64,000 nucleotides of DNA from Rhodamnia argentea (lineage: Eukaryota; Streptophyta; Magnoliopsida; Myrtales; Myrtaceae), in contig NC_063156.1 of NCBI RefSeq assembly GCF_020921035.1, forward strand, positions 9,002,501 through 9,066,500, written 5' to 3'. Within the stretch, counting starts at the first letter, position 1. Every line of letters starts with the position of its first letter. Under the pieces are notes generated by a model that did not search any database, was not told the DNA's origin, and was given only the letters and a program-made list of their open reading frames with translations. Made by a program: the position numbers and the translations under genes. Positions 46,440 through 58,905 of this stretch are shown piece after piece.

Positions 46440-49400
46440 AATAGAAGTAGTTGTCTCTCTCCCCTCTTTTTCGAGGAGCCTTCTTTCTGTCAGCCAAGAT
46501 GTAATATGGCCATTTTGATTGGTCATTTTAGCATATTTCCACACCAATTATTGTTCAGCAGAAAAAAAATTAAAATAAAATCTTTCTTGATATAACACAG
46601 CATGACGCAATACATATTAGCGGAACGTAATTTTTGTTTCTTTAATGTGCTGAAATCAATAATTATGAGGATGTCTTCCCTTGTGGCAAAATTGCTTTCA
46701 AATCTGTTGAACCCCATCCATCATAGCTGCTAATCATGTGGACCCCACCCCATCTGAAAGTCACATTTGCTCAACGGTTGTGATTGCATATTGGGTCAAT
46801 GGACCGGGATCCAAGATGATGTCTCCAAGTTTTGGTTTATATGTTCGGTTGGGCATCACACGCTTCATTCCTAGATTACCGAGGACCAAGTACACACAAT
46901 TTCATATTTGAGTGTGTTAGAAACTTAGAACGCACGTGTAAGTTGTACTAGAAAAGTCCCATATCGGAGAATTGATGTCGTGAAAAGCAATTAATATATT
47001 ATAGTTGGCTCACAACTCATCGACTTAAACTTTTGAGTGAAGGTGATTTAACTAGATATATTGATGGGCTCGGACTTGGGCTCTCTTTAGACCTTGTCCC
47101 CAGTTGAAGGTATTTGATTTTTGTGTGCACTCGCATCTTGGAGTCCTCTTTTAATTTCCATGAATTTACAGAGTGACCAAACAAGTGCTTGGTGATTGGT
47201 TTGTGTGCAGACATTGCTTTTTATACCAACTTCTGCTCCCATTTCCTTTTTTGTTCATAACATTAGCATTTATGGCTGAAGTTGCACTTTTCAAGTTCGG
47301 AAGACATTGAAAAATGGAGATGTTGAAAGCGCGAAATCAAGTTTATACATAATAAAGGGATGCAATTACCTTAATTCCCTCGGAGAAAACAGGAGTCAAT
47401 CAAGAAAAGCTTGTTCTAATCCTAATTACACAAAATGTTTACTTCAACTTATGTGCAAGTGCATGATGAAAGCTTCCACACGAGGGGTCACAGGAAAAAT
47501 AGATGATGCAGATGTACGTTGGTGAATTTTCAATCCTTTTCTTCATTGATCAAGGTGAATCAAAAGTTCGAGGTGACTTAAATATAAAATTGTTTATACT
47601 TGGTACTCAGTAATCTATGAATCAAACGTGTGATTCCCAATACACAAACCAAAACTTGGAATGATTCTATCCAAAACTCGTCAAAAAAGGGTTCACTTAA
47701 TTTGCCAACTATATGAAACCAACTTGCACGTAAACGAACTTGGAAAGACAGACCATCGACATAGTCTCCAACAGTGATAGGACAGACTTTCCTCAGCCAC
47801 AAGCTTCTTGTGGAGGTCACTTGGTTATTGACTTGACTTCTCCAAAGAGCATCCCACTACATTTCATCAGATTTGAAAGTCGTCGTCTTTCTCCTCCTTT
47901 TCCTAGAGCCTTCTTCGCACCGGCCAAGATGTAACATGGTCGGCTTCATTGGAAAATATTTTCAAGAAATGCCACATTTTTCCACGAAACAAAGGAAGCA
48001 TTATATTGTTTTAGTAGTCTGTTAGTGATTTGAGTTCTCAGCCATCGCCACAAGGCAATCACATAGACAAAATAGACAGAGAAGGGCTAGAGGACGAATC
48101 GCATGACACAAACGATTATATACTCAAACTATTTCAGCGGAAGGTAATTTTTTCCTCTGAAATTGCTTTTACCTTGAGGATCAAAAGTAGAATCTGTAAT
48201 ATGCAACTTTTCTGCTCCTTCCTGACCACACAATGAGGAAATATTCCCTTAAGACAAGAATAAACGTCATTGCTTCTTAAACAACGAGATCTCCTTTGCT
48301 TCTGGGATTTGCCAATAAACATCATGGGATATTGTAATTGTAGAGCAAGATTTCCTCACTGACTCCTATTTTCCTCGAGTGAATTAAGATAATCTCGATG
48401 CATCATTTCTTGTCCTTTTATTTATGTTTCCTTGGTTTTTGCCCTATCAAAATTTTCCCTTTTCCCAAGTCTTTGGAACTCATAACCTGCGACATTCGGC
48501 CATATCGGTGCTAATGCCAGGAAAGTGGAATTTGAGTAGCAGTGGGTCTAAATAAGGAAAAATGGCAAAAATGGTCGTTGAATTTTGGCCCAATGTGTAA
48601 TGTGGTCTATGAACTTTAAAATCTTTCAATATGGTCTCCCAACTTTCGGCGAATGCGCAATGTGGTCCTTAAAACTTTTAATTTGTTCAATGAGGTATAT
48701 GAACTTTTGATAAGTGTTCAATTTAGTCCATGGACTATATGAAGATGTCCAAAGTTGTCCCTAAACTTGAATTAATGGAAAAACGCATTAAACATGTCCA
48801 TATAGTTCAGCGACTATATTAAATATGTACCAAAAATCCACAGATCACATTGAACTAATTAAAATTCAAGGACCATATTCACATTGAACAAGTTAAACGT
48901 TCATGGATCATATTACCCATTAGACTGAAGTTCAAGAACAATTTGTGTTGTTATCCCGGGTTAATAAAAAAGAAAAGCGATGTGTACATACGGAAATAGG
49001 AGTCATCAGTATAGACCAACTTGCACGGAAACAAACTTGGAAAGACAAGCGTGGTCCAAACGCCCCTGAGGTCTTCGCGACCATTCACCTTAGCCCCCAA
49101 GCTTCACGGTGGTGGGCGATAGCTGAGCTTGACTGGTCAGAAGTCTCATGCCAACCTAACAAGATCTAAAGTTTTCGCTATGGCATGATCTGAACTTCTA
49201 GCAAAATTGTGCTTATGGGCACCATTACATTGAGTGAAGAGAACTATGGATCATTTACACGACAACGAGGCCATGTTGACAAGATCGTTTCTAGGGTCTC
49301 GGGGCGGCACTCAGTAGCCGCAACTCAAATTGAATGTCGTGTAATGGATGCGGGTACTCCTGTGATGAGTTGTAGGGGATAATAAACACAGGCCGCTTGT

Positions 49401-49690
49401 CTAATCAATCGTTGCGTTTGTGGTTGACGCCTAAAATTCCGTTACTTCCTAGTATGTCTAAGGATGCTTCCTTGAAATATAGAAATGTGAAAGCTTGGCA
49501 TGCGGAGGACCCCAGCTTAAGCAGCCATGTATGACTTCCCATTACAGGGGACATAATTTTGTCATCACTTTAACACGAGAAAGACTTGGGTTATTACCAA
49601 AATGGATGACCTCTCCCATTATTGAAGCAGAACGTGTAGTCAGTGTAATGCTTTTCTTGCTCAAGCCATCAATAAAAGCACTTTGGAATT
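46440..49690. repeat. Duplicated upstream flank of WAKL-3
   Basis: Direct counterpart of about 3860-7125: flank module 46440-46690, spacer 46720-47530 with the LTR-like insertion at 46915-47150, module 47870-48330, foldback element 48570-48965, spacer 49000-49690. Homology to unit 1 stops at about 49690 in a GGGCCCCCCC run. No gene. Confidence 0.65.
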
Positions 49691-49734
49691 TTTCGGGCCC
49701 CCCCAACAAAAAAGGGTAAAAACGTTTACGTTAA

Positions 49735-49772
49735 TCACGGGAATGACTGCACATCAGGAAACGTTGGGCGCG
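49735..49772 (-). pseudogene. Relic of a WAKL C-terminus
   Basis: The minus strand reads TFPDVQSFP then a stop, matching TTFSDVQPF of WAKL-2. It sits at the junction with non-WAKL sequence beginning GGGCGCGTTTGGTTG. Confidence 0.55.
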
Positions 49773-49775
49773 TTT

Positions 49776-52700
49776 GGTTGGACTTTTAGGAAAAGTCTAT
49801 GAAGAAATGCAAAGGACTTTAATGTAAAGGGCTTTCATGAAAAACAAAGACCACTTATTATACAGTAATTGAAAAGCATCTTGGAAAGCAACTTTAAGAG
49901 AAAGGCTATTTGGTAGAAATATTTTTGAAAAGTCCTTTGAGGTGACCGATTTAAGGCATTCGCTTCAAGGACATAAATTGATCACTTCAAAACGCGCTCT
50001 ATGTCAAATCTTTATTCGCTTCAAGGACTTTATTCCTCCGAATTCCGGTACGATATATCTTGCAATAGAATTAAATATTAATTGCCTTAGCCTTTTTCTC
50101 GAAATAAAAAAAAATGCATCGGAAATTAATTCCACCGAAAAAATAAAAAAAAATGGAAAAATAGCGAATTGCGAGATGGGACAGCTAAGCTGAAGCATTT
50201 GCAGAGGGACACGGGCACGGAAGAGCGACGAACGGGTATCGAGGGTGGGAGTGGGACCCACACCTTCGGCATAAAGTCCTACCGAGACCGTCAGATTCGG
50301 CGAAAATCTGGTCAGATCGATCCCAGCTGTAAATCTCGTGGAACGCCGCTGTTTTTTTCTTGGGGTGGGGAAAGTCGCTGTCGCGTGCGATGATTTCGTC
50401 TCCTTGCCGACAATCAAGCTCAAAATGGAACGCGCTGGATGTTTTTGCATTTTCGTCCTAAGCCGGTACGGATTGGCGCTAAAACAAGACAGACAGTCAA
50501 ATGCCAGAAGATTATGGTTAGTTTTAGGCGCGTTTTATAGCGGACCTGCAATCAATTGCCGTATAGCCAAAGCCTAGTAGGTATCTCGTTATATCGTCGG
50601 CCCCGAGTTTGCTATTCGTCAACAGCTTGGTATCGATCTCGGCATCGACGGCACGCGTCGAAAAGAGAACGTGCCATTGATTTCGTGAGAATTGTACTTC
50701 CGATAGAGTGACTGCTCTGAAACTCATGAAACCTTGTCCCATAAACATGTTGAAAAAAGGAGGAATAAAACTCGTCTGGTAATGTCTAATCGCTGCCATG
50801 CACAGTGCAATTTCCAACCCTACCCATTCTGATCCTCCCATACAAATTATCCCACACCTTGGATATCCTTGCACCGGCATTTGTGTATTGGAGCAAAAAA
50901 GAGATACAGTATCCTAAAAAATTTACAGACATCCTTTACTATTTTCTTAAATCATGGCTACTCGACCGTGTAAATGTGCCATATCAGAAGATGCGTTATC
51001 ATTTAAGGCATTCGCCTCCTCAATTGAAGTTGTTGTGTCATCATTCAAAAGAATTGGTATGCTTTAACACTTCCCTCACATTCGACGTACGCGAATTAAC
51101 ATGGTAAGAAGTATAAAAAGAAAGTATCGTGATCAGGAAAAGAATTAATCTATGTTCTCATAGGACACTTTTTCAAGAAAACCTGATGATATCAAATGTT
51201 GTACAAAGATACTAAAAAGTATCCATTGAAGGCTGCAACGGATCATCTACCTCATAAAAAGTCTAAAAAATGCAACGGATCATCTCACCTCATCTATAAT
51301 TAACCTGCTATCACATGTGACCAACAAAAATGATGAATATTATGCAAGCCAAATGGTAAAAAATATAAAACAAGAAAAACGTATAAGGTACATGGGCTGT
51401 ATAAATTTGGTTCCAATTTTCCTACAGGTTGCAACATCGTAAGCGACTTGCTTCTTCTAAAAAAAATCAGTGTTCCTTTTTCGTTTTCTGAGGAATCGGA
51501 GCATCTGCAGAACATGCAGAATATGATAAGGTTATGTAGGCAATATAACTGTAGATTCTATGCCAAAGGATTTAAGTAGCCAAAAGGAAAACACACCTCG
51601 TATTTCATAGAGAGAATTATAGTGAACCTTCGACCAGAAACTCAACCAAAACTCTGCATCAATTGAGAGTAAGGTTAACAAAAGGAAAATTTCAAAGATA
51701 TGGAGTTTCAAAAGGCCACTTAGCACATTGAACAAAAGCAACAAAAGATCAATTGCAGATGTCTACAACCATGTTCTAAATCAATCAAAATATATTTTGA
51801 ACCGTGCCCACGTAGCTGTTCTAAGCAAGCAAAAGAACAGATAATAATTTCCCGGACAAACAATAAGCAAGGCATCACAAATGAGGGTTTATGTGTATAT
51901 GTATGCAAGCAACACTCCTTTTTCCAAGACAAACAAAAAGTAAAACATACCCATTCAGACATTTGACGAACCAAACACAAGAACTTCACATTCATCACAG
52001 TGCACCTGGTGATGATTTGACCCAACAAAACAACTTTGAAAAAGAAGACAAGCAATATCCCATGCACAGGGAACTCCTAAATCCCATTGCCTAACAATAA
52101 TCAGGCAGAGGTAACTCCATTCCTCTGCCGTTTACCCTTCTCCGCTTTGCTCGTCTATCTTCTTAAAACATATTATGCAATAATCAGGCAGACAATTCAA
52201 GTATAAGTTGTCAATTTTCAAACCATTAGAGAGATCAGCATGAAGAAAAACAAACATGTTAAGGAACTTGTTTCTGTGAAGCGAAGTTGTATGCTTAGTG
52301 GTTTTCTTTCCACATCAACCAAATAAGCATTGAACATCAGTGTCTCATCGGCACAAATAACTTCATCATTCTTCAAAATCCTGCATCCCAACAACTGCTC
52401 GCTGCCACCTTACCAAAAAAAAAAACAACTGCTCGCTGCCATCATACAGCATTATCCGTCATGTATCCAACCGTCAATCATAGCACGGACTAATCTACTC
52501 AAAACAAGCTCAATCACGAAGAGTATTACAACCAAAAGCACAGAACAGAACAATCCGGGACAAGATGAAATGAAATCCTAAGCCGCATCGAGCTGTTGCC
52601 ATTCAGTTTGATCGAGCAAGCTAAATTCAGGGGAAAACGGTAACAAATCTATCGGTCACTGCAGTTTTAACAGAGATTAGCTAATCAAACCGAATCATGT

Positions 52701-53540
52701 CCCGGCCCAATCAAAGGTAACTAAATTGCCGATCGAGTTGAGTTGGACGTAAGTGGCAGAGATTAGTAGTGAAAGGGAAGGTACCTTTCCGATGGAGCTG
52801 CGGAGAGAGAGGAAGCCATCCCGGTAGGCCCCGATAAGTCTTGTGTTTCAGCTTCTGCTTCAGGTGCTTCAGGCGACATTCCATTTCCTCGGAGCTTCCA
52901 TGGTTGTCGGGTTTGGGATGAAGAATCTAGGGATTACTTCGGAGCCCAGGCGAGGGCTCCGAGGTCGCCAGACCCAGGCGCTGTGACGCCGCGATCGATC
53001 CCGCGACCTCGGCAAGCCTCGCGACAATAGATCTAGAGCGACACCGCTGATCAGGCGATAGGCGACAACCACCGACCTGAGGCAACCAGGCGAGCGACGT
53101 CACGCTCGTGAGGCGAAGGAAGAGAGGCGAGCATCAGATCAGAGGGCTTTTTTTTTTTTGTTTAGGTCGAAAAGGGTAAATGTGAAATTATGATTAATAA
53201 GTGAGGGTCATATTGGAAATTCGAAAAATTCATTAATTCAGGACTGTTGCATATGGAGAAAGCTAGAAAGCCGAAGCAGGTATGAAGGAGCCTTGAGCTT
53301 TGGGCCTTCTGAAGGCCTTGAAAATGCTAGAATTCATATTGGAATCCTTTTTTTTTCCCTCCCACCTTCAGAAGAACAAAGCATAAGCAATTCCAGTATT
53401 GCTAGAATTTTCTCAAAGGTAACTATCTCGATTTCATAGAAAAATTGATATAGAATCTTCAGAAAAGTCTATTTTTTGTTTTAATAATAAACAAAGGACT
53501 TATTATTTTTGGGATCTGACGCTATCCTCAATCCCGGTCC
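49776..53540. other. Non-WAKL insert, no gene recognised
   Basis: The sequence does not match any WAKL unit. 50880-50524 (minus) is open for 118 codons (KLGADDITRYLLGFGY) but matches no family I know. A possible 5' exon on the minus strand at about 52881-52784 (MSPEAPEAEAETQDLSGPTG, then a GTACC donor) could begin a small gene with introns to the left; I cannot support further exons. 52950-53120 is rich in GAGGCGAGC/TCGCGAC words. 50210-50400 is GC-richer and promoter-like. Confidence 0.3.
52408..52424 (+). mobile_element. Ultra-short retroposon insertion
   Basis: Only CCTTACC plus an A run is inserted, flanked by perfect 17-bp direct repeats ACAACTGCTCGCTGCCA (52391-52407 and 52425-52441). 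It appears to be a target-primed insertion that kept only the last few bases of an element with a CTTACC-poly(A) end. Confidence 0.7.
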
Positions 53541-53544
53541 ACAT

Positions 53545-54151
53545 AAGAAGACTTGCTAAATCATGGAAATATCAAAGCCTGAGGATGTAAGTCCTCGTTG
53601 ACTTGATTTCTCCAAAGAGCACCACGGTTCGTATGTTTTATTAGATATGGTAGTCATCATTTTTCTCTTCTCTCTTTCCAAGAGCCTGCTTTGTGCCGGT
53701 CAAGACGTCCCATGGTCAGTTGGATTTGGCCATTTTTACATGATCTCCACACCAGTTGCATGTTTAGGACCCAGTTATGGTTTAGCCGAAAAGAAAATGG
53801 AAGACTTGATCGTTGCTTATCAACTATCTTTATATTGGTATGGTCTGTTACTAACATGGTTTCCCAATGATCATCACAAAATAATCACATATTCAAAAAA
53901 GGATGGGAATAATACTAGGAAGACGTATTGCATGACATAAATGGTTGTATACGAAAATCATATCAGCAGAAGGTATTTTTTTTAAATGTGCTGAAATCAC
54001 TTTTATAATTTTGGAAGTAATCTTTTAATAGATGATTTTTCCGTTCGTTCGTGACCTCAAAATAGGAAGTCTTCGGTTGGGACAAGAAGAAGCGTAATTG
54101 CTTGGATAGCGATATCTCCTTTGCTTCTCGGATTTACCAATAAAGACATTG
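53545..54151. repeat. WAKL 5'-flank module, unit 3 second half
   Basis: 53545-53640 matches 7755-7850 (AAGACTTGCTAAATCATGG). 53640-54020 is a module copy, and 54060-54150 matches the module tail (TTGGATAGCGATATCTCC). No gene. Confidence 0.6.
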
Positions 54152-54889
54152 TCACACCCTTACTTACTCCAAGTATAGGGAAAACGAGGGACGCATGCTC
54201 AAACACAAACCAACATCAACATACTATCAACTTAGTTACAGTATCAGAACTTCTATAGTCTACATATACATTTCAGAATTCAGTTAATCCAACAAGTATT
54301 ATCTCAAATATATACAACTGGCTAAGCTCATACGCAAAAATCGCACTATCAAAAGTTTCTTGCTAATAGCGCCCTTGACCTACTTGTCGCTAGCATAATA
54401 ACCTAAAAAAACGTTTAAGATGTATAGTATGAGTAATCACAGCTTAGTGAGTAATACTAATCTTTTCTAAATAGATTGAGTATTCACTATACACATATAT
54501 AAGATCGATACCGTAATTTAATATCCTAAATATAGAATATAATATGCGCACAAATATAAAAAAATGAGTTATATCATTTCAATAAAGGTTTATACGTATC
54601 AAATTAGTCAACAAGGTCAAAATAGCATTAATGGTGCATCAAATCACAAATTAATGGTACATTCCATTAATTAATCTAGTGCACAATATCTAACCACCGT
54701 CACACTTGACGCCCCCTGACAAAGCTGACCAAGATGCCCCTTCGCTAGCCAGGATATCTTGATAAAATAGGTTCTGAACATAGTGACACTGAGCATCAAT
54801 CAAAAACCCATCTTCCAATAACTCAAAAATCAAATTCAGAACCATCTCATACATAGATTTCACAAGCCAAATCATATAACTTTTCATAA
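54152..54889. mobile_element. LTR-like insertion
   Basis: It starts TGTCACACCCTTACTTACTCC (the T at 54156) and interrupts the module between tail and the spacer resuming at 55330. AT-rich, no open frame, right border unclear. The TGTCACACCC start resembles gypsy LTRs; a similar TGACACCCTTGCTTC lies at 34711. Confidence 0.35.
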
Positions 54890-55280
54890 TTTAATTGGCT
54901 AAAGTATACTTCAAGTGCCACAACTTGTGTATGAAGCTTACTTCAGTGCCAAAACTTTCCAAATGATCACTTAAATGCCAATTTTTTTTTAAAACGCTCA
55001 CTTTAGTGCCAATTCCGATTTGAGCTGACGTGGCTCGCCGTAAATCCGACATGATTTATTTTTTATTAACATTTGAGTTGATGTGGCTCGCTAGAGTTGG
55101 CATTGAAGTGAGCATTTTCAAAAAATTTGGCAATTAAGTGATCATTTTGAAAGTTTTGGCATTGAAGTGATTGTTTTTTAAAAAAATTTAGCTATTAAGT
55201 GATTTTTTTGAAAGTTTTGACACTAAAGTGAGCGCCGTAAGTAAGTTTTGGCACTTATAGTGTACTCAAGTCCAATTCAA
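54890..55280. mobile_element. Phrase-repeat foldback element, diverged copy
   Basis: Left arm TACTTCAAGTGCCACAACTT, core TGACGTGGCTCGC, right arm AAGTTTTGGCACTTATAGTG: same architecture as 9425-9725 but well diverged. Confidence 0.5.
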
Positions 55281-55329
55281 TTTATTAAATAGAATGCCTT
55301 TATAAAACATTTCACAATAAAATACATAT

Positions 55330-56250
55330 AATATTTGTCTAATCCTTTCTTGCGGGTTTGTTGACACCTAATAATCTGTTACTTCCTAGTATGTCTAAGG
55401 ACGCTTCCTTGAAAAATAGAAATGTGAAACCTTGGTATGCGGAGGAGACCATCTTAAGCAGCCATGTATGACTTTTCCCATTACAGGGGACATAATTTTG
55501 TCATCACTTTCACATGAGAAAAACTTGGGTTATTACCAAAATGGATGACCTCTCCCATTATTGAGGCAGAAGTCGTTTTTATCGTTCTCGTGCGTGGAAT
55601 ACATCGAGTAGTCGGTCGAATGCTTTTCGTGCTCAAGCCATCGATAAAAGCAGTTAGGAATTTTCTGGGAAAAGTTGTGAAGGATGCAATCCTAAAAGAA
55701 CGACTAAAAACAAATTAATTTTGGTTTTGGCAGATTAGATATCGAAATTTTCAAATTTGGAAGAAGTTGACTTCTAATTGATTTTTAGAAAATTGATGTG
55801 GCCAAAGTCAAATTGAAGTAAAAAGTGATTGATTTTGAATGTTTTCATTTTTCGTTATTTTTTTTGGAAAATGTTGACCAAAAGTTTAGTTTTTGGTCAA
55901 AAAGCCAATTAATGGTTAAACTTCGATTTTTTTGAAAATTGAAATTGCGGAAATGAAATTGATACTATTTAGAACTTTTCATTTAATGAGCTAAATTTTG
56001 ACCTAGGATTAACTTTTTCGTCAAAGTTCAATCTAGAAAGCCCACTCTAAAAATCAGAAGAACTTAGACTTTTTAAAAAGGAAGTGCAACTTGTCAATGG
56101 AATGCTTATGCTAATGCGAATGTTAAGCGACTCTTTTTGGTTAAAAAATAAATTCTGTCCCTATCAGATATCTATATTTCAAGTTTTTATTATTAGTGAC
56201 TTGTAACAGCCAAAAGAAGAAGAAGAAGAATATGAGAAAAACATGTACGT
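55330..56250. repeat. Unit 3 spacer, no gene
   Basis: Counterpart of 6800-7715 and 36920-37830. No gene. Confidence 0.55.
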
Positions 56251-56252
56251 GA

Positions 56253-56286
56253 ATCATGTGAATGGCTGCACGTCCGGAAATGTTAC
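56253..56286 (-). pseudogene. Relic of a WAKL C-terminus
   Basis: Counterpart of 7718-7750: minus strand VTFPDVQPFT. It is followed by the flank module at 56370. Confidence 0.6.
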
Positions 56287-56369
56287 ATAAGAAGACTTGC
56301 CAGATCATAGAAAAATCAAAGCCCTCATTGACTTTGACTTTTCCAAAGTGACCGCAATCCATATATCTT

Positions 56370-57606
56370 ATTAGATTTGGTAGTCCTTGTCTTTCTCCTC
56401 TCTTTTTCCAAATGCGTTTTTTGTCACGGCCAAGATGTAATAACATGGTCAGTTTGATCGGTCATTTTAGAAGATTTCAACACCAATGGCATGTTTCGGA
56501 CTCAGTTATGGTTTAGCGGGAAAAACAAAATAAAGACTCGGTCATTTTTCATTAATCATTTTTGTACTTTAACGAGTCTCTTACTAGTTTGAATTCTCAG
56601 TTATTGGCACAAAGAAATCACATATACAAAAAAAGGTGGGAATAATAATAGGAAGACGTATTGCATGGCATAAACAGTCGTATACAAGAATAATATTAAC
56701 ATAAGTTAATTCTTCTTTTTTCAATGTAGTGAAATCATTTTTATAATTTGACAAGTAATCTTTTAATAGATGGTTTTCCGTTCGCCCAGAAATCATTTAA
56801 GATGAATAGTATGACCAGCCACATAGAGTTTGATTTGTTCTCCTCGGAATTGAAGCTTTTGTGGAAGAGGCTGATTAAGAAAAGTCCAATGACACCAATC
56901 AAAATGTGATTCTTTTTCCATTTTGTTGTGCGATGATATAAAGAGGTTACTTTGCTTTGAACATTGGTCGGCAATTGAATCGATCTCCTCGATATGATTA
57001 TTTATATCAAAGATACGCTTGTGGACTGCGGGCGAGGCCTTCGTGGCCTTTGCTCGTAAGCCCAAAAACATAAGCAGAAAAAAGGAAAACAACAATAAAA
57101 ATAAAAAAAAAGTATAAAGTATAAATAAAATTATCCACGTCATCACTGGAAGTTCATGTTTGCGATTTCTAGCCAAAATTGAACGAATAGACTCAATTGA
57201 CAAAATGTGCAAAATGTTTAATAGGCAAAACTGAAATGTTTAGTACTCAATTGGCGAAAGTGCAATAAGTTCACGACTTTATGGATGATTTTCCAATGTA
57301 TTCCTTGCAATAAATTGCAACATCTTTCGATAAAAGCTGCTCGTCTGAAAAATAATTACAAAAAAATTGTCAGTGGTTTTCTCGTGACTTTATCACCTGA
57401 GAACTTGTCTCGAAACCGGCCACTGACTCAAGTCCCCAACAGTGATAGAATAGAGAGATGATCGGTCCTTTGCTAGGCATTGGGACGAAGATGACTTACC
57501 ACTGAGCTTGGCTAGGTCAGTGATCTCGTGGACACCTATCAGTCCACGGGATCAAAAGTTATCGGCCATGCCGTGATCGAGCCTATGACGAACTTGTGCT
57601 CATGGG
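56370..57606. repeat. WAKL 5'-flank module and spacer, unit 3
   Basis: 56370-56770 is a module copy, 57050-57290 the dispersed repeat, and the rest matches 38350-39190, including the segment lost from unit 1. No gene. Confidence 0.6.
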
Positions 57607-58338
57607 TAGGGGTGTGCAAACTGGACCGGACCGGCCCGGACCAACCCGGGACCGGCCCGGACCGGCCGGGTTGGTCCGGTCCTTGAGGTGGATGGTCCGG
57701 TCCCCGGTCCCAATAAATGGGACCGTGGCTCGGGCGGTCCGGTCCTCGGGTTTCTTGCATTGGGACCGGACCGGCCCGGCCCGGACCGGACCGCCAATAA
57801 TATATAATTATTTATATATAAATATATACAATTGCAAAAAAAAATTAAAAACAAAACAGAATAATAAAAGTCCACTGCCCATTTTTTTTCCCAACCTTGC
57901 ACGGTCGCACTCTCTTCCTCAAGACTCTCTTTTTAGTCTTATTTTTCATCTTTTTTTGGTCATCTTTTCTCCCCGTATGCTTTTTTGAGTGCGGTTGGTG
58001 ATGTTTTTATCATGTAATGGCTGGATTTGGTATTGAATTCGAACATTTTGGTCAAGTTCGTCGATCATAAAAGTCATAGCGAGTCGCTATGTTTTTACCA
58101 TGTCATAATTTATTAAGTTGACTAGATTTTCAATAGTTAGCGGCCCCTCTTGGGCGGGACCGAGACCGGACCGGGACCGGCCCGGATCAGGACCGGCGGT
58201 CCCGGTCCGGTCCTTGGTCCCGAAAATATGGGGACCGGGACTACGGTCCGGTCCCCGGTTCCATGCCGGGACCGGGACTACGGTCCGGTCCCCGGTTCCA
58301 TGCCGGGACCGGACCAGGCCGGACCATGCACACCCCTA
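57607..58338. mobile_element. hAT-like GGACCGG element, 732 bp
   Basis: Terminal inverted repeats TAGGGGTGTGCA / TGCACACCCCTA bound subterminal arrays of GGACCGGACC and GGTCCGGTCC in both arms and an AT-rich centre. Units 1 and 2 show the uninterrupted site (CATGGGCACCG at about 8868 and 39205). The flanks here are GGG and GAG, so at most a 3-bp duplication is visible rather than the 8 bp expected of hAT. It has no coding capacity. Confidence 0.75.
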
Positions 58339-58905
58339 GAGCACCGCTATCTTGTGTGGAGAGAATTATAGTCTTGGCACGTCGGGCGGGCTATGTTTAC
58401 AAGCTTATCTCTAAGGTCTCGGGTGGTGCTAGATGGGTGTAATTCAAACGATTTTTTTTTTTTTGTCGTGGACTCTTGGCTACTCAACCCTTTCGTTCTT
58501 ATGAACCCTGTTCCGGAACTCCAAGTTTAGACAAACGCCTTCATCACTTGATATATTAGGAGTTTATGGATTGGAAATCCACACAAACAATATCACAAAA
58601 TGGACAAGTACAAGGAGTGGAGTGGTGCGCCATTTGGGCCTAGTAGAACGCGCGGCAAATCAATGCCATTTCGGAATTTTTGCCTAGGAAAACAATACGA
58701 TTTTTCGATCATGAGATTCTGATTGACAATTCATATTTCATTTTGAAATTTCGATTCATGATTATGCCCGCTGGTCGGGAACACGTTCCTAATTCCTTTT
58801 CTTTGTCGAAGGCAAATGGATGTGGGCTTGAGGGGGCTGTGGCAATGGTTGCAATAGAGGCCCAATTAGGTGGAACGGATAAGGACATGACAAATATCAT
58901 AATTT
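58339..58905. repeat. Unit 3 spacer, no gene
   Basis: Counterpart of 8870-9420 and 39205-39775. Short frames on both strands are not conserved in reading. No gene. Confidence 0.5.

Noticed and set aside
50004..50450. 148-codon minus-strand frame
   Set aside because: Composition changes midway, it has no known domain, and the region looks more like a promoter or leader of something on either strand; not enough to call a gene.
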